From Lepus europaeus (taxonomy: Eukaryota; Chordata; Mammalia; Lagomorpha; Leporidae), in contig NC_084827.1 of assembly GCF_033115175.1 (NCBI RefSeq), positions 22,314,001 to 22,378,000 of the forward strand: 64,000 nucleotides of DNA, read 5' to 3'. How positions within the stretch are numbered: the first letter of the stretch is position 1; every line of letters begins with the position of its first letter. Positions 23,649-35,165 of the stretch are shown here, in pieces. The position numbers were made by a program, and so were the translations under genes. Under the pieces are notes generated by a model. The model was not told the DNA's origin. It ran no database searches and was given only the letters and a program-made list of their open reading frames with translations.

Positions 23649-24693
23649 CTCTTCACTTTCTGAGTGTTTCCTTTGAAGTGCAGTAGATTCTCAGCTTGAT
23701 GCAATTCTATTTTTCTAGTTTGACTAATTGCTTGAGCAACTGGAATCTTTTCCAATAAGTCTTTGCCTATGCCAATGTCTTGCAGTATTTCCCCCAAGTT
23801 CTTCTCTAATAATTTGATGTTATTAAAACATATATTTAGAACTGAACCTGGGTCCAATTTGAATTGATTTTTGTATAAGGTATAAGGTTTTGTTTCAGAT
23901 CTGCACACGGAGATCCGATTTCCCAGCACCATTTGTTGAAGAGACTGTCCTTTCTCCAGGAATTGATTTTAGCTCATTTTTCAAAAATTAGCTGGTTGCA
24001 GATGTGTAGATTGATTTCTGGAGTTTCTATTCAGTTCCATTTGTCTACATTGTCTATTTTTGTGCCAGTACCAGGCTGTTTTGATTATAACTTCCCTGTA
24101 ATATGTCTTGAAATCTGATGTTGTGATATATACAGCTTTGTTTTTGTTATTTAAGACTGCTCTAGCTCTTTGGTATCTTTTGCGTTTTCATATGAATTTT
24201 AGCATCATTTTTCTACAATGAGAACAGTATCATTGGAATTTTGATTGGGATCACATTGAACCTGTAAATTGCTTTGTGTAGTACTGAAATTTTTGTTATA
24301 TTAATTTCCAATTCTTGAACATGGAAGATGTTTTCCAATTTTTTGTGCCTTCTATTTTTTTCTTTAATGTTTTGTAGTTTTGATTGTAGAGATGTTTCAC
24401 CTTCTTGGTGAAATATTCCTATTGTTTGCTTTTGCTTTAGATTTCCTTTGTACTTTCACTGGGAGATTTTCTTTCATAATGATGACTAGTTTCTATGTTT
24501 GTGTGTGGATCACATCCATAAGCATCATTTGTAAGGCTGAACAAATGGTTTATTAGGCCCAATCTTTTGATTTTTAAACTTTTTGAATAGTTTATTTTAG
24601 ATATGTTTCAAATCCCCTGAAATATTATTCCTTTTCTCATTTAATTAACCAAACAAGAAGTTGGCTTAGTAGATCTGAGTTAGCTTAATCATG

Positions 24694-24694
24694 C

Positions 24695-24749
<55 letters not shown>

Positions 24750-24774
24750 TGTGTGTGAGAGAGTGTGTGTGTGT
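24694..24774. repeat. (TA)n(GT)n compound microsatellite
   Basis: About 12 TA units followed by about 20 GT units with some interruptions. Sits just left of an LTR. Confidence 0.95.
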
Positions 24775-24804
24775 ACGTACATGTAATCTCTGTGATACAT
24801 ACAC

Positions 24805-25157
24805 TGCTATGGATTGAATGATTGTGTCCCCTCCTCCTCAATTATTTCATTGAAGTTCTAATCCCCCAATCTGATGGCATTTGGAAATGGAGATTTGAGG
24901 TAAAATGCTAGGTTTAAATAAATTCATGATGAAAATAGACTCCCTGATGAAAGAGGAAGAGCAAGATCTCATTTGGTATCAGGGAAAGGATAAGTGATGG
25001 CTTTCTCATAGGCTGAGGAGACCTTCATCAATAACCTTGCACTACAGGCATCCTGATCTGAAACCTCCAGCCTTAGGAACTAAGAGAAATAAAGGTTAGT
25101 GGTTTAAGCCACCCAGTCTATAGTCATTTGTTATTGCATTCCAAAAAGATCGAGACA
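24805..25157 (+). mobile_element. MLT1-type solo LTR (ERVL-MaLR)
   Basis: Begins 'tgctatggattgaatg', followed by 'gtgtcccctcc', 'gatggcatttggaaatgga' and 'agaggaagagcaag'. A 3' block 'ctccagccttaggaactaag', 'aataaaggttagtggttt', 'aagccacccagtctatag' follows, ending '..gagaca'. Block order and ~350-bp length fit MLT1 LTRs. No internal region or proteins are present. It interrupts the - strand L1. Confidence 0.8.
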
Positions 25158-25618
25158 TTTTTCTAATAATTTTTTGACTAAAAGACTTGGTGTCAATTAG
25201 AGCTCTGAAGGCCTCTCTTAGTAAGTGAATTTTATTGATTGGTAGCTCTCCACTGTGTCTTCATTCCTTTCTCTATAAATATAAAAGTGTTACAGGACAA
25301 TTTACCTCTACTTGTACCCTTTGGCTGGTAAATCCATCCCAGAGGCATCCTTTGTTACAAGAAATTTATTCAGAGTGTTTAATATGAAAGGCTGTTGGAT
25401 TCTGTTAAGCATCATTTCTATATCTATGGAATCTTCATTCTATTAAGGGGGCATGTCACATTTATTAATTTGTGTATGTTGAATGATCTTTGCATTTCAG
25501 GAATATATCCCAGTGATATAGTATATGATCCTTTCAATGTGCTGTTGAATTTAGTTTGATAGTTTCTTGTTAAAAATTTTTGAATTTAAGTTAATCAGAG
25601 ATATTGACCTGTAATTTT

Positions 25619-25918
25619 TTTAAGATATATTTATTTACTTGAAAGTCAGAGTTACAGAGAAGGAGAGAAATAGAGAGATTATCCCCATAAGGCTGCAATG
25701 TCCAGGGCTAAATGAGGACATAACCACTAGACAGGAGCTTCATCCAGGTCTCCCATATGGGTGCAGGGGCCCAAGAATTTTGGCCATCTTCCACTGCTAT
25801 CCCAGACCATTAACAGGGAACTGGATTGAGAGTACAGCAGCCTTTACTCAAACTGGCAGCCATATGAGATGCCATCACGGCAGGCAGAGGCTTAACCCTC
25901 TACTCCACAGCACCAGCC
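25619..25918 (-). mobile_element. CSINE, older subtype (downstream member of a dimer)
   Basis: Tail 'taagatatatttatttactt', body, head '..ccacagcaccagcc'. Left flank CCTGTAATTTT (25608-25618) pairs with CCTATAATTTT at 26290-26300, beyond the next SINE. A (CT)n run (25919-25935) joins it to that SINE. Confidence 0.88.
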
Positions 25919-25935
25919 TCTCTCTCTCTCTCTCT

Positions 25936-26287
25936 TTTATTTATTTATTTATTTATTTTTGTTAAGGACTTATTTTGTTTATTTGAAACACAGAGTTACA
26001 GAGAAAGAATGAGAGACATAGAGAGGTCTTACACCCTCTGGTTCACTCCCTAAATAGTACCAACACCTGGGGCTGTGCCAGGGAAAAGCCAGGAGCCAGG
26101 AGCTTCATCTGAGTCTCCCATGTGGGTGCAGTGGCACAAGCAATTGGGCCATCCTCTGCTTCATTCCCAGGCCCATTAGCAGGTAGTGGGATCAGAAGTG
26201 GAGAAACTGGGACATAAACTGGCACCCGTGTGGGATGCAGGCATTGCAAGTGGCAGCTTAACACTCTATGCCACAATACCAATCTCA
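25936..26287 (-). mobile_element. CSINE, older subtype (upstream member of a dimer)
   Basis: Tail (TTTA)n then 'aaggacttattttgttta', body 'gagccaggagcttcatctga', head '..ccacaataccaatctca'. It shares one outer target-site duplication with the SINE at 25,619. Confidence 0.88.
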
Positions 26288-26385
26288 GGCCTATAATTTT
26301 CTATACTTGATCCCATTGGCTTTAGTATCAGAGTAATGCTGGCCTCAGAAGATGAATTTGTAAATGTTCTTTCTACTTCAAATCT

Positions 26386-26723
26386 CTTTTTTTTTTTTTT
26401 TTTTTGACAGGCAGAGTGGATAGTGAGAGAGAGAGACAGAGAGGAAGGTCTTCCTTTTTGCCGTTGGTTCACCCTCCAATGGCCACTGCGGCCGGCTCAT
26501 CGCACTGATCTGAAGCCAGGAGCCAGGTGCTTCTCCTGGTCTCCCATGCGGGTGCAGGGCCCAAGCACCTGGGCCATCCTCCACTGCACTCCCGGGCCAT
26601 AGCAGAGAGCTGGCCTGGAAGAGGGGCAACCGGGATAGAATCCGGCGTCCCAACCGGGGCTAGAACCTGGTGTGCCGGCGCCATAAAGCAGAGGATTAGC
26701 CTGTTAAGCCACGGCGCCGGCCT
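26386..26723 (-). mobile_element. CSINE, young subtype, in L1
   Basis: About 20 T, 'gacaggcagagtggatag', head '..cacggcgccggcct'. Target-site duplication CTACTTCAAATCT (26373-26385) and CCACTTCAAATCT (26723-26735). Confidence 0.95.
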
Positions 26724-26787
26724 CCACTTCAAATCTTAACAAGCTTGAGAAATATGATAGCTATTCATCTTTACTTTATTTCTTTTA

Positions 26788-26854
26788 AGATGTATTTTAT
26801 TTTATTTGAGGGGCAGATTTATAGAAAGAAGAGGGAAGGAGGGAGGGAGGGAGG

Positions 26855-26896
<42 letters not shown>

Positions 26897-27158
26897 TTCC
26901 ATCTGCTGGTTCACTCCCCAAATGTACACAATCTGCAGGGTTGGGCCAGGCTGAATCCGAATCCAGGAACCAGGAGCTTCATCTGGGTCTTCCAATGGGT
27001 GACAGAGGCCCAAGTAATTAGGCCATCTTCCATTGCTTTTTCAGGTGCATTAGCAGCGAGCTGGGTCAGAGGTGAAACTACAAACACTCAAACTGGTACT
27101 CATGTGGGATGCTGGTGTGGCCGGCAGTGGCTTAATCCAGTGCACCACAACACTGGTG
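26788..27158 (-). mobile_element. CSINE, older subtype, in L1, with purine microsatellites
   Basis: Tail 'aagatgtattttattttatt', then (GGGA)n and (GA)n (26,829-26,892), 'ggaaccaggagcttcatctg', head '..ccacaacactggtgcc'. Confidence 0.9.
26829..26892. repeat. (GGGA)n followed by (GA)n
   Basis: About seven GGGA/AGGG units followed by about 14 GA units inside the SINE. The GGG runs fit a G-quadruplex pattern on the + strand. Confidence 0.93.
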
Positions 27159-28477
27159 CCAGTGATTCTTCTTTAAATTCCAGATAGAATTCATCTGTGA
27201 AGAGATCTTGTTCCAGTCTGTTTTGTTTTATTTAGGAAGCTTTTGTTTATTATTCCAATCTCTTTTGTTATTGTTGACATATTCTATTAATAATTCAGTA
27301 CTTATACATTGTATTTAGGAATTTATCCATTATTTAGGAATTTACCCATTTCTTCTAGGTTATCCAATTTTTGGCATATGAATGCTCATACTAATCTCTT
27401 ATGACCTTTTGTATCCCTATGGTATCTGTTTTAACATTTCTACTTTCAGCATAATTTTGTGTCCTATCTTTTTGTTTAGCCTAATTAAGAATATGTTGTG
27501 TGCTTTTCTTATTTAAAAGCTCAGTTTTGTTAACTTTTAAATTATCTTCCAAGTCTTATTTATTTCTCATTTCATCTTTATTGTTTTCTTTTTTCTGCAA
27601 ACTTTGGCCTTAGTTTTTTTTTTTTCTTTTTTCTTTTTTTTGAGATGTTTGCCAGGTTTTTTTTCATCTTTATTTTTACTAGGTATTGCCATTTATAGTT
27701 ACTAAAATGCCTCTTAGAACTGCTTTGCTGCATACCTTAACTTGTATGTAGTATGTTGCTTTTATCAAGATATATTTTTTTGCTTTCATCAAGATATATT
27801 TTTATTTCCCATTTGAATTCTTTGACCAATTGATTGTCCCATAGTATTCACTGTAATTCCCACATATCTGTGAATTTTTAAATTATCCTCCTGTTGTTGA
27901 CTTCTAGTTTCCAACCACCATGGTAGGAAAACATTCTTGATGTGAATTCAATATTAAATTTGTTAATCTTTGTTTTGGGGCCTAACACATGATCTCCCTT
28001 GGTAGAATATGAAGGTGTTTGAGAAGAAAGTGTAATCTGTTGCTGTCGGATGGAATACTCTGTTTATATCTATTAAGTCCATTTGGTCTATAATATTTTT
28101 TGAATTGACCATTTTAATTGGATGTCCATATAACTGATTTATCTACTGTATCATATTGCTACTTTTAGTTTTGCTAATATTTATTTAATGCATTCCTTAA
28201 TATATTCAGGTGCTTTAATGTTGGCTGCATGTATAGGAGTAATTGTTGTTATCTTCTTAATAAATTGATCCCTCTTTCATTATAAAGTGACCAATACCTA
28301 TTATAACAGTCTAAGGTAAAGTATATTTTGTCTTATACATACATAGTCAACCTTCCTGTCTTTTAGATACCATTTGCATATAATATGTTTATTTTTATCC
28401 CTTCTATGCCAGTCTATGGTGTGTCCTTAAATCTAAATTGAATCTCTTGTTGGAAGTATGTTTTTGAGTCATATTTT

Positions 28478-28803
28478 CTAAAAGATTTATGTATTTATTT
28501 GAAAGGCAGAGATAAAAAGAGGCAGAGGCAGGACAGAGAGAAGGAGAGGTCCTCCATTTACTGGTTCACTCTCCAGATGGCTGCAGTGGCCAGAGCTATG
28601 CTGATCTGAAGCCATGAGCCAGGAGCTCCTCCAGGTCTCCCACGCAGGTGCAGGGGCCCAAGGACTTGGGTCATCCTCTACTGCTTTCCCAGGCCATATC
28701 AGAGTGCGAGATCAGAAGTGGAGCAGCAGAGACAAACCGGCGCCTCTATGGGATGCCAGCACTGCAGGCAGTGGCTTTTACCCGCTATGCCACAGCACCG
28801 GCC
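28478..28803 (-). mobile_element. CSINE, older subtype, in L1
   Basis: Tail 'aagatttatgtatttatttg', body 'gagccaggagctcctccagg', head '..gccacagcaccggcc'. Target-site duplication CATATTTT at 28470-28477 and 28804-28811. Confidence 0.93.
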
Positions 28804-28977
28804 CATATTTTTTTAAGATCCATTCAGGCATTTTGTAGTTTTTAATTAGAGAATTTAATCCAAGTAAGTAATTTTAAGTAATTATTACATGCTTAATATT
28901 GCTATTTTGTTAATTACATTCTGCTTTATAGTTCATCTTCATTCCTTCTTCCTCTCTTTGTGGTTTATTTACTATTT

Positions 28978-29309
28978 TTTTTGACAGGCAGAGTGGACAG
29001 TGAGAGAGAGAGACAGAAAGAAAGGTCTTCCTTTTCCGTTGGTTCACCCCACAATGGCCGCTGTGGCCGGAGCGCTGTGGCCAGTGCACCCCACCAATCC
29101 GAAGCCAGGAGCCAGGTGCTTCTCCCCGTCTCCCAGGCGAGTGCAGGGCCCAAGCACTTGGGCCATCCTCCACTGCACTCCCTGGCCACAGCAAAGAGCT
29201 GGCCTGGAAGAGGGGCAACCGGGACAGAACCCGGCGCCCCGACCGGGAGTAGAACCTGGTGTGCCGGCGCCGCAGGTGGAGGATTAGCCTATTGAGCAGC
29301 GGCGCCAGC
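28978..29309 (-). mobile_element. CSINE, young subtype, in L1
   Basis: 'ttttttgacaggcagagtgg' through head '..gagcagcggcgccagcc'. Probable target site around TTTACT (left about 28,966-28,972; right 29,312-29,318). Confidence 0.92.
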
Positions 29310-29552
29310 CAGTTTACTGATATTTTGTGATGGTACACTTTGATTCCTTTCTCTTTATCTTTCTGTGTCTACTAGATGTAAAATAAATAGGAGACTAAAA
29401 AGGTTTCATTCTTCTTACTGTGAGGATTACATAGAATATTTTATGGTTATAATGGTCTACTTTAAGCAGTTATCTGTTTAATTTTAGTCTCACACAAAAC
29501 CTCTATACTCTGCTGCCTCTATATTTTGTATGATTGATACATTTTAAATATT

Positions 29553-30095
29553 TTTAAAAATCATTTATTTATTTAGTTAATTAATTTGTGAAGAAGCACC
29601 AAAGAAAGTGAGAATGACATATTCTATTGGTTGGTTCATGCCCCAAATGCTCTAACAGCTAGGGCATGAGTAGACCAAAGCCAGGGTCAGGTACTCAGTC
29701 TAGGTCTCCCAAGTTGGTTGCAAGGACCCAGGTACTAAGGCATTACCTGGTGTTTCCCTAGATGAGCTTTATCAGGGAGCTGTAATTGGAATTGGACTCT
29801 TTTTTTTTTTTAAGATTTATTTTATTTATTTGAAAGAGTTAGAGAGAGAGGTCTTCCATCTGCTGGTTCACTCCCCAGATGGCCACAACGACTGGAGCTG
29901 CGCCCATCCGAAGCCAGGAGCCTGATGCTTCTTCTGGGTCTCCCATTTGTTTGCAGGGGCCCAAGAATGGGATGCCGGCGCTTCAGGTCAGGGCATTAAC
30001 CTGCTGCACTGCAGTGCCGGCCCCATGGAATTGGACTTAAACAAAGATACTTCAATATGAGGGCCTATCAACTGGCAGCTGAACAGCCTGGTCAA
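29553..30095 (-). mobile_element. Old CSINE split by a younger one
   Basis: Outer copy: 29,553-29,798 ('atttatttatttagttaatt..', 'caaagccagggtcaggtact') and 30,038-30,095 ('gggcctatcaactggcagct', decayed head). The inner SINE occupies 29,799-30,025. Confidence 0.8.
29799..30025 (-). mobile_element. CSINE, older subtype, internally deleted, nested
   Basis: Tail T12-'aagatttattttatttattt', body lacking about 90 bp after 'gcccaagaatgg', head '..cactgcagtgccggcccc'. Target-site duplication TGGAATTGGACT (29787-29798 and 30026-30037) lies inside the outer SINE. Confidence 0.92.
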
Positions 30096-30597
30096 AAACC
30101 TGTTATTTATGTATTGTATAGTGTGCCTCTCTCATAACATTATTGCAGCTATAGTTGCTAATACTTTCGCCTCTAATTTTTGAGCTAGATTTAAAATTGA
30201 TTTATGCACCATAATTTCATTGTTAAAATATTCTAAATTTGACTAGATATTTACTTTTATCAATGTGTTTTATTGTTTCTTGTGTTTTAAGGTTTTTATT
30301 CAATATTTTCTATTTCATCATGAAATATTCCATTTGAGTTTCTCGTTATGTGATCTATAGGTAATGAATTTCCCCAACTTTTTTTTATAGAGAACATTTT
30401 CACTTCTCTATCATTTCTGAAGGACATCCTTGCTGGGTACAAGAATAAATTCTTCTACTGTGTTTTACTTTATTGTATTTCACAGATATTATTTTTTTTA
30501 CAAGTTGAAGATTTGTGTCAGCCTTTTGTTAAGAAAGTCCTTTGTTGTCATTTTCCTAACAGCTAAGAAGATAATTTATATTTTTAGCCATAGAATA

Positions 30598-30936
30598 TTT
30601 TAAAGATTTATTTTATTTACTTGAAATGCTGAGTGACAGAAAGAGGGAAAGATAGAGTTTCACTGGCTCAGTGTTTCATAAAGAACCATTTACTGGTTTA
30701 CTCCCCAGTTAACTGCAATGACCCGGGCCAAGCCTGGCCAAAACCAGGACCCTGGAACTCTATCTGGGTGTCTCATGTGGGTGGCAGGGTACCACATACT
30801 CTGGCCATCTTCCACTTCTTTCACTGGTGCATTAACAGGGATTGGAGAGTGGAACATTCAGGAGTCAAATGGGTGCTCATATGGGATGCTTGTTTCTCAG
30901 GTGGCAGCTTAATCCATTGTGCTATAATACTGGTTC
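30598..30936 (-). mobile_element. CSINE, older subtype, in L1
   Basis: Tail 'taaagatttattttatttac', an extra ~25-bp stretch near 30,660, 'tgtctcatgtgggtggcagg', head '..gtgctataatactggttcc'. Possible target-site duplication GAATATTTTA / GAATAGTTTTTA. Confidence 0.85.
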
Positions 30937-31378
30937 CAATTGAATAGTTTTTAACGTAGGGTTATATGTAATGTTTTCAAATATAATGCCATTGTGTTCT
31001 GGATAGAAAACAGTGTAGTATGAACATAATTTTATATGCACTGGAAAATTTTTAAGAATGTTTATTGTGATATATGCTTTATTGTAGTGATCTGGAGCTG
31101 AACCCAAATATCTCTGAAGTGTGCCTGTGTGATGTTTTTGGTTGGTGGTCTTCTTATCTCATCCCTATCATCCTACTCCCTCATGACCCACAAGATTTCC
31201 TGGGAAATTCCTGATAGCATATGGAAGAAATGCCCTTATATATGGTAAGCCATTCTTCTTTCCTTTTGATTTTCAAAATTCTTTTTGTCCTTGACTTTTG
31301 ACCACTTTGATTATAATGTGTCTCAGCATATTTTTTACTTATAAGTTTATTATTTTTGTTTTAAAAATCAACATTGTT

Positions 31379-31770
31379 ATTTTTTGTTTTGTTTTTAAAC
31401 TTTTTAAATTTTTATTTATTTTTTAAGGTTTACTGGGTACAAATTAATTTTATTTTTAATTTTTTTTTTACAGGTAGAGTTATAGACAGTGAGAGAGAAA
31501 GACAGATAGAAAGGTCTTCCTTCCATTGGTTCACTTCTCAAATGGCCACCATAGCCGGCGCTGCGCTGAACTGAAGCCAGGAGCCAGGTGCTTCCTCCGG
31601 GTCTCCCATGTGGGTGCAAGGCCCAAGCACTTGGGCCATCCTCCACTGCCTCCCGGGCCACAGCAGAGAGCTGGCCTGGAAGAGGAGCAACCGGGATTAG
31701 AACCCAGCGCCCATATGGGAATCCGGCACCGCAGGCGGAGGATTAACCAAGTGAGCCATGATGCCAGCCC
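31379..31770 (-). mobile_element. CSINE, young subtype, with a 92-bp 3' extension
   Basis: SINE body 31,471-31,770 (head '..agccatgatgccagccc'). Perfect target-site duplication CAACATTGTT at 31369-31378 and 31771-31780 encloses the SINE plus 31,379-31,470. That segment is T/A-rich and carries 'aaggtttactgggtacaaat'. In sense, the SINE tail continues into extra sequence ending in a second A-rich run. Confidence 0.85.
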
Positions 31771-32330
31771 CAACATTGTTTACATTTTGCCACACCCACC
31801 TCAAATGTACATGCTATATACATACACGTGTATGCTATTCTTTCTTGAAAACAGAGTTATTGATATCACGAAGTGAGAGATTTGTGACAATGACCATAGC
31901 ATGGGTAAAGAAGGCCATGTTGTTACTCAAATGTCTTGGATTAATCTTTGAGTTTACATTGTCTATGCTTCTTCTTAAATCTCAGTGTTCATATGCTCCC
32001 AAGATTAGAAATTATAAGTTATTATTTCTTCATATAAGTTTTATATCCTTTTCTATTTTTTCTCTACTGGGACCCACATACTATGGGTCTTCACTTGTTT
32101 GATTGTGTTCCTTGGATCTCAGATACAGTCTTCACTTTTTTTTTTTTTTAATTCATTTTGTTTCTCTAGCTGGTTAATTTCATATGACCTGTCTTCAATT
32201 TTGCTGGTTCTTTTTCTAAATGGTCCAGTCTACTGTAAAGCCATATGTTGAACTTTTTAGTCTGTCATATCCTTAGTTCAAGATTTCTGTTTGATTCTGT
32301 TTCATTGCTTATTATTTTATTCAAAGGAAA

Positions 32331-32668
32331 AACTTTTTTTTTTTAATTTTTTGACAGGCAGAGTTAGGCAGTGAGAGAGAGAGACAGAGAGAAAGGTCTT
32401 CCTTCCGTTGGTTCACCCCCCCAAATTGCCACTTTGGCCAGCGCGCTGTGTCGATCCAAAGCCAGGAGCCAGGTGCTTCCTCCTGGTCTCCTATGCGGGT
32501 GCAGGGCCCAAGGACTTGGGCTATCCTCCACTGGCTTCCCAGGCCGCAGCAGAGAGCTGAACTGGAAGAGGAGCAACTGGAACAGAACCGGCGCCCCAAC
32601 CAGAACTAGAACCTGGAGTACCGGTGCCGCAGGTGGAGGATTAGCCTAGTGAGCCGCGGTGCCGGCCA
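32331..32668 (-). mobile_element. CSINE, young subtype
   Basis: 'tttttttttttaattttttg', 'acaggcagagttaggcag', head '..agccgcggtgccggcc'. It lies at the 5' edge of the long - strand L1. Target-site duplication not clear. Confidence 0.92.
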
Positions 32669-33909
32669 TCAACATTATTTTTTAAGAATCTACTCAAGTC
32701 CGTATTGGGAAAAGACATTGTAATGTCTTTATTATTTATTCCTTTACAGGCAGAGTCTGTTTGACTATAGAATCAAGTGAAAATAGCATTTGTTTCAAAT
32801 AAAGGCCTTAGAATATGCCCAAGTAGTATTTCAACTTTTCACTCAGCCTTGGCTCACCATGGGTTAAAGAGGAGCAAAGTATAGAAGTACATATGCAAGC
32901 ATTCTTTGCTTCTACAGACAGCTTCACCTATGAATTGGATGACTGAGAAAATTAGTTGTTCATTCTGTTGTTAAGCCTCCCTCCTTATAAAACAAGTTTA
33001 CCAACCATTTCTATCTAATAGAGTTATTATGACAATTAAATGAGGAATGAATGTAAAATATTCTGAGCAAAATGTTACATAGTAAGTACAAGATAAAATA
33101 AATAAAAAAAACTAAACACAAAATGTGGCATATCTCTCTTAGCAGGCCAGAAATAGCCACAGAAAGGAAGACAAATTAGCAGCTGGTGGGGGGGGATTTA
33201 TTATGAGAGAACTAAGGCAATTGAATATTTTATGTCGAAATTAAGTAGTGCAGTCTGTGGGACCAGGTTTAGAGTACAAATGTCAGTGTACAGTGAGGCT
33301 ACAGCACATCTAGAATTATTCTACACACTTAGTGAGGGTTCCCAGAGGGCATTTTCAAATAAGTTTTATTTGGCAGATATCCTGACAGCTTTATTGATGG
33401 ACGTTTCCCTTGTTTGGTTGACAACTTTTGTTGGTGCTCAATGGCTAACATTTGTACTGTTTATTTAGGGCCACACCCTGAAAGGCACTTCCAGTTTTTT
33501 ATACAATTTCATATCTCAACTGATCAGAATGGATTTTAGGCTTTTGTTTGTTTGTTTTAAGGTTGTAAAAAACAGCACCTTACATAAACAAATTCCCTTG
33601 GCAGTTATTCATTACCTCCCAATTAAATATATTGATTAAAAAAAAAAAAAAAACTCAAATCCCCACTGTTCACTTTGCAGATAGTGAGAGCCTGACTTCA
33701 GGGACAGAGGTGAGAAACATCCTGTTTTTATCTTCTGACCACATTAAATGATTCAAGAATGAATAGCTTCAGCATGTATATAAGATTATAAGAATTATTG
33801 GCATCATATTGGGTATTAAGCATTCTTTCACTCCTAAAAATGTATAACTTCAGGGACTTTCTGTGCTGATGTGAAGAAAAACTGGGCCTCCTCTACATCA
33901 GTAGAATAC
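32669..33909. other. No recognised feature
   Basis: Single-copy-looking DNA with an A16 run near 33,640. A 78-aa frame at 33,232 shows no domain. Confidence 0.5.
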
Positions 33910-34212
33910 ATTAAAAAAAAAAAGTTGACAAGCAAAGGGTAGTCATAGATAGATAAACAGAAAGTTCTCATTAACAGGTGGACTCAAATGCTTGCAACCA
34001 ACAGGGCTGGGCATGGACCTAAGCTAAGAGCAGCGAGCTCAATTCAGGTCTCCCATGTTGGTGGCTGGGAATCAGTTGCTTGAGTCATCACTACTGCTTC
34101 CTAGTGTCTGCATTAACAGGAAGCTGGGGTAAGGATCCAGAGCCAGTCGGGAAGTGAACCAGGCATGCAGCTGTGGGATGCAGCCATCTTCACCACTCAT
34201 GGCATGGTAGAT
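33910..34212 (-). mobile_element. CSINE, older subtype, diverged
   Basis: 'aaaaaaagttgacaagcaaa', 'ggtctcccatgttggtggct', 'tgcattaacaggaagctggg', and 'gtgggatgcagccatcttca', then a decayed head. Confidence 0.75.
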
Positions 34213-35151
34213 TTACCTCGTTGATTTATATAGTCAGGAATGTGTGCTTAGCAGTGAGCTTGTGCATGTTAATGGGGTTAATGAAATGATTTTGCTTGTG
34301 GCAGTCCTGACAGCATCTGCTATGCTTCGAGTCTCTTAGCCACATGGTGAGAACAGAAATGGTATAGATACAGCAGCATACCCTTATCTCACCTTTGTCC
34401 CAAAGCCTGGATTTTTAACTTTCTGTAGATCATGAAGGAGAAATATTATTTATTTGGAAAAAAAAAATGACACCCAAAACTAACTTAGGACTAATCAGGT
34501 CATTTCTGTCTAGATAATGACGTATGTAAGTCAATGATAAAGAATAAGGTCTATACAGTCTTATGGATGTGTGTTAATTGGCATCACACACAGTCTGGAC
34601 ATGAGAACACATGTGTAATACAGAGGGATGAATCAAGAGGTTCCTCTGTACAGTAGCATTTGCGCAGCCAGCCTCTGGAGTGAAACAATTAAGTGGAATC
34701 ATTCCATGATATGGCAATTTCATAGACTCACATGGAGCCTTGGAGACATGTAGTGGGAAGAAATGCTACATTAAATATGATGTAAACATTTAAATGTAAA
34801 ACCAAAATGCTCATCTATAATTGACCTGCAAACATAAAATGAGACCTTTTCAAACAGTTTATGGAAATGTGTATTATGAAAATATGGATTTCAAAAATTA
34901 TTTGCACCAAAATAAACATAAGGATTTCTTGTAACATTAATGATTAGAAACCAGTTTGAGGCACTAAGAAGGATAATGCATCTGTTTTAGAAGACCCTCC
35001 CAGGGCAACATTAACTCTGCTAAAGTTGAAGCAAGAACCAATATCAACTTTATAGTGAAGCTTGGGTGAGAGAATGGTGCTATCATAAATGCTATATGAA
35101 AAGCCCAGAGGAACAATATCCCAACAGTTTACAAATGGATGACTCATTTTA
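34213..35151. other. No gene; one MITE-like arm
   Basis: No recognised content apart from the segment at 34,840-34,916. Confidence 0.5.
34840..34916 (-). mobile_element. Arm of a small palindromic element (MITE-like)
   Basis: 'ttcaaacagtttatggaaat', 'gtgtattatgaaaatatgga', 'ttcaaaaattatttgcacca' is similar in inverse orientation to the right half of the element at 61,018-61,135. The family is not named with confidence. Confidence 0.45.
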
Positions 35152-35165
35152 AGAAAGGATAATAG

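Larger units (their letters stand above)
22085..32330 (-). mobile_element. Old LINE-1, nearly full length, heavily interrupted
   Basis: On the - strand the order is normal for an L1. The 3' UTR lies at about 22,500-22,090, the ORF2 C-terminus begins near 22,500, and RT-region and upstream ORF2 blocks extend to about 28,900. Older L1-type 5' sequence reaches about 32,330. The - strand frame 23137-22934 reads '[20 protein letters not shown]', and 'LQDIGIGKDLLEKIP' appears near 23,780, both L1 ORF2p blocks. After subtracting insertions about 6.5 kb of L1 remains. Frames are broken throughout. The 5' limit is uncertain, and blocks near 25,160-25,370 were not matched. Confidence 0.82.

Noticed and set aside
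23588-23932. 114-codon - strand frame as a gene
   Set aside because: It contains L1 ORF2 blocks ('LQDIGIGKD') and then reads into the poly-T of a SINE; it is part of the decayed L1.
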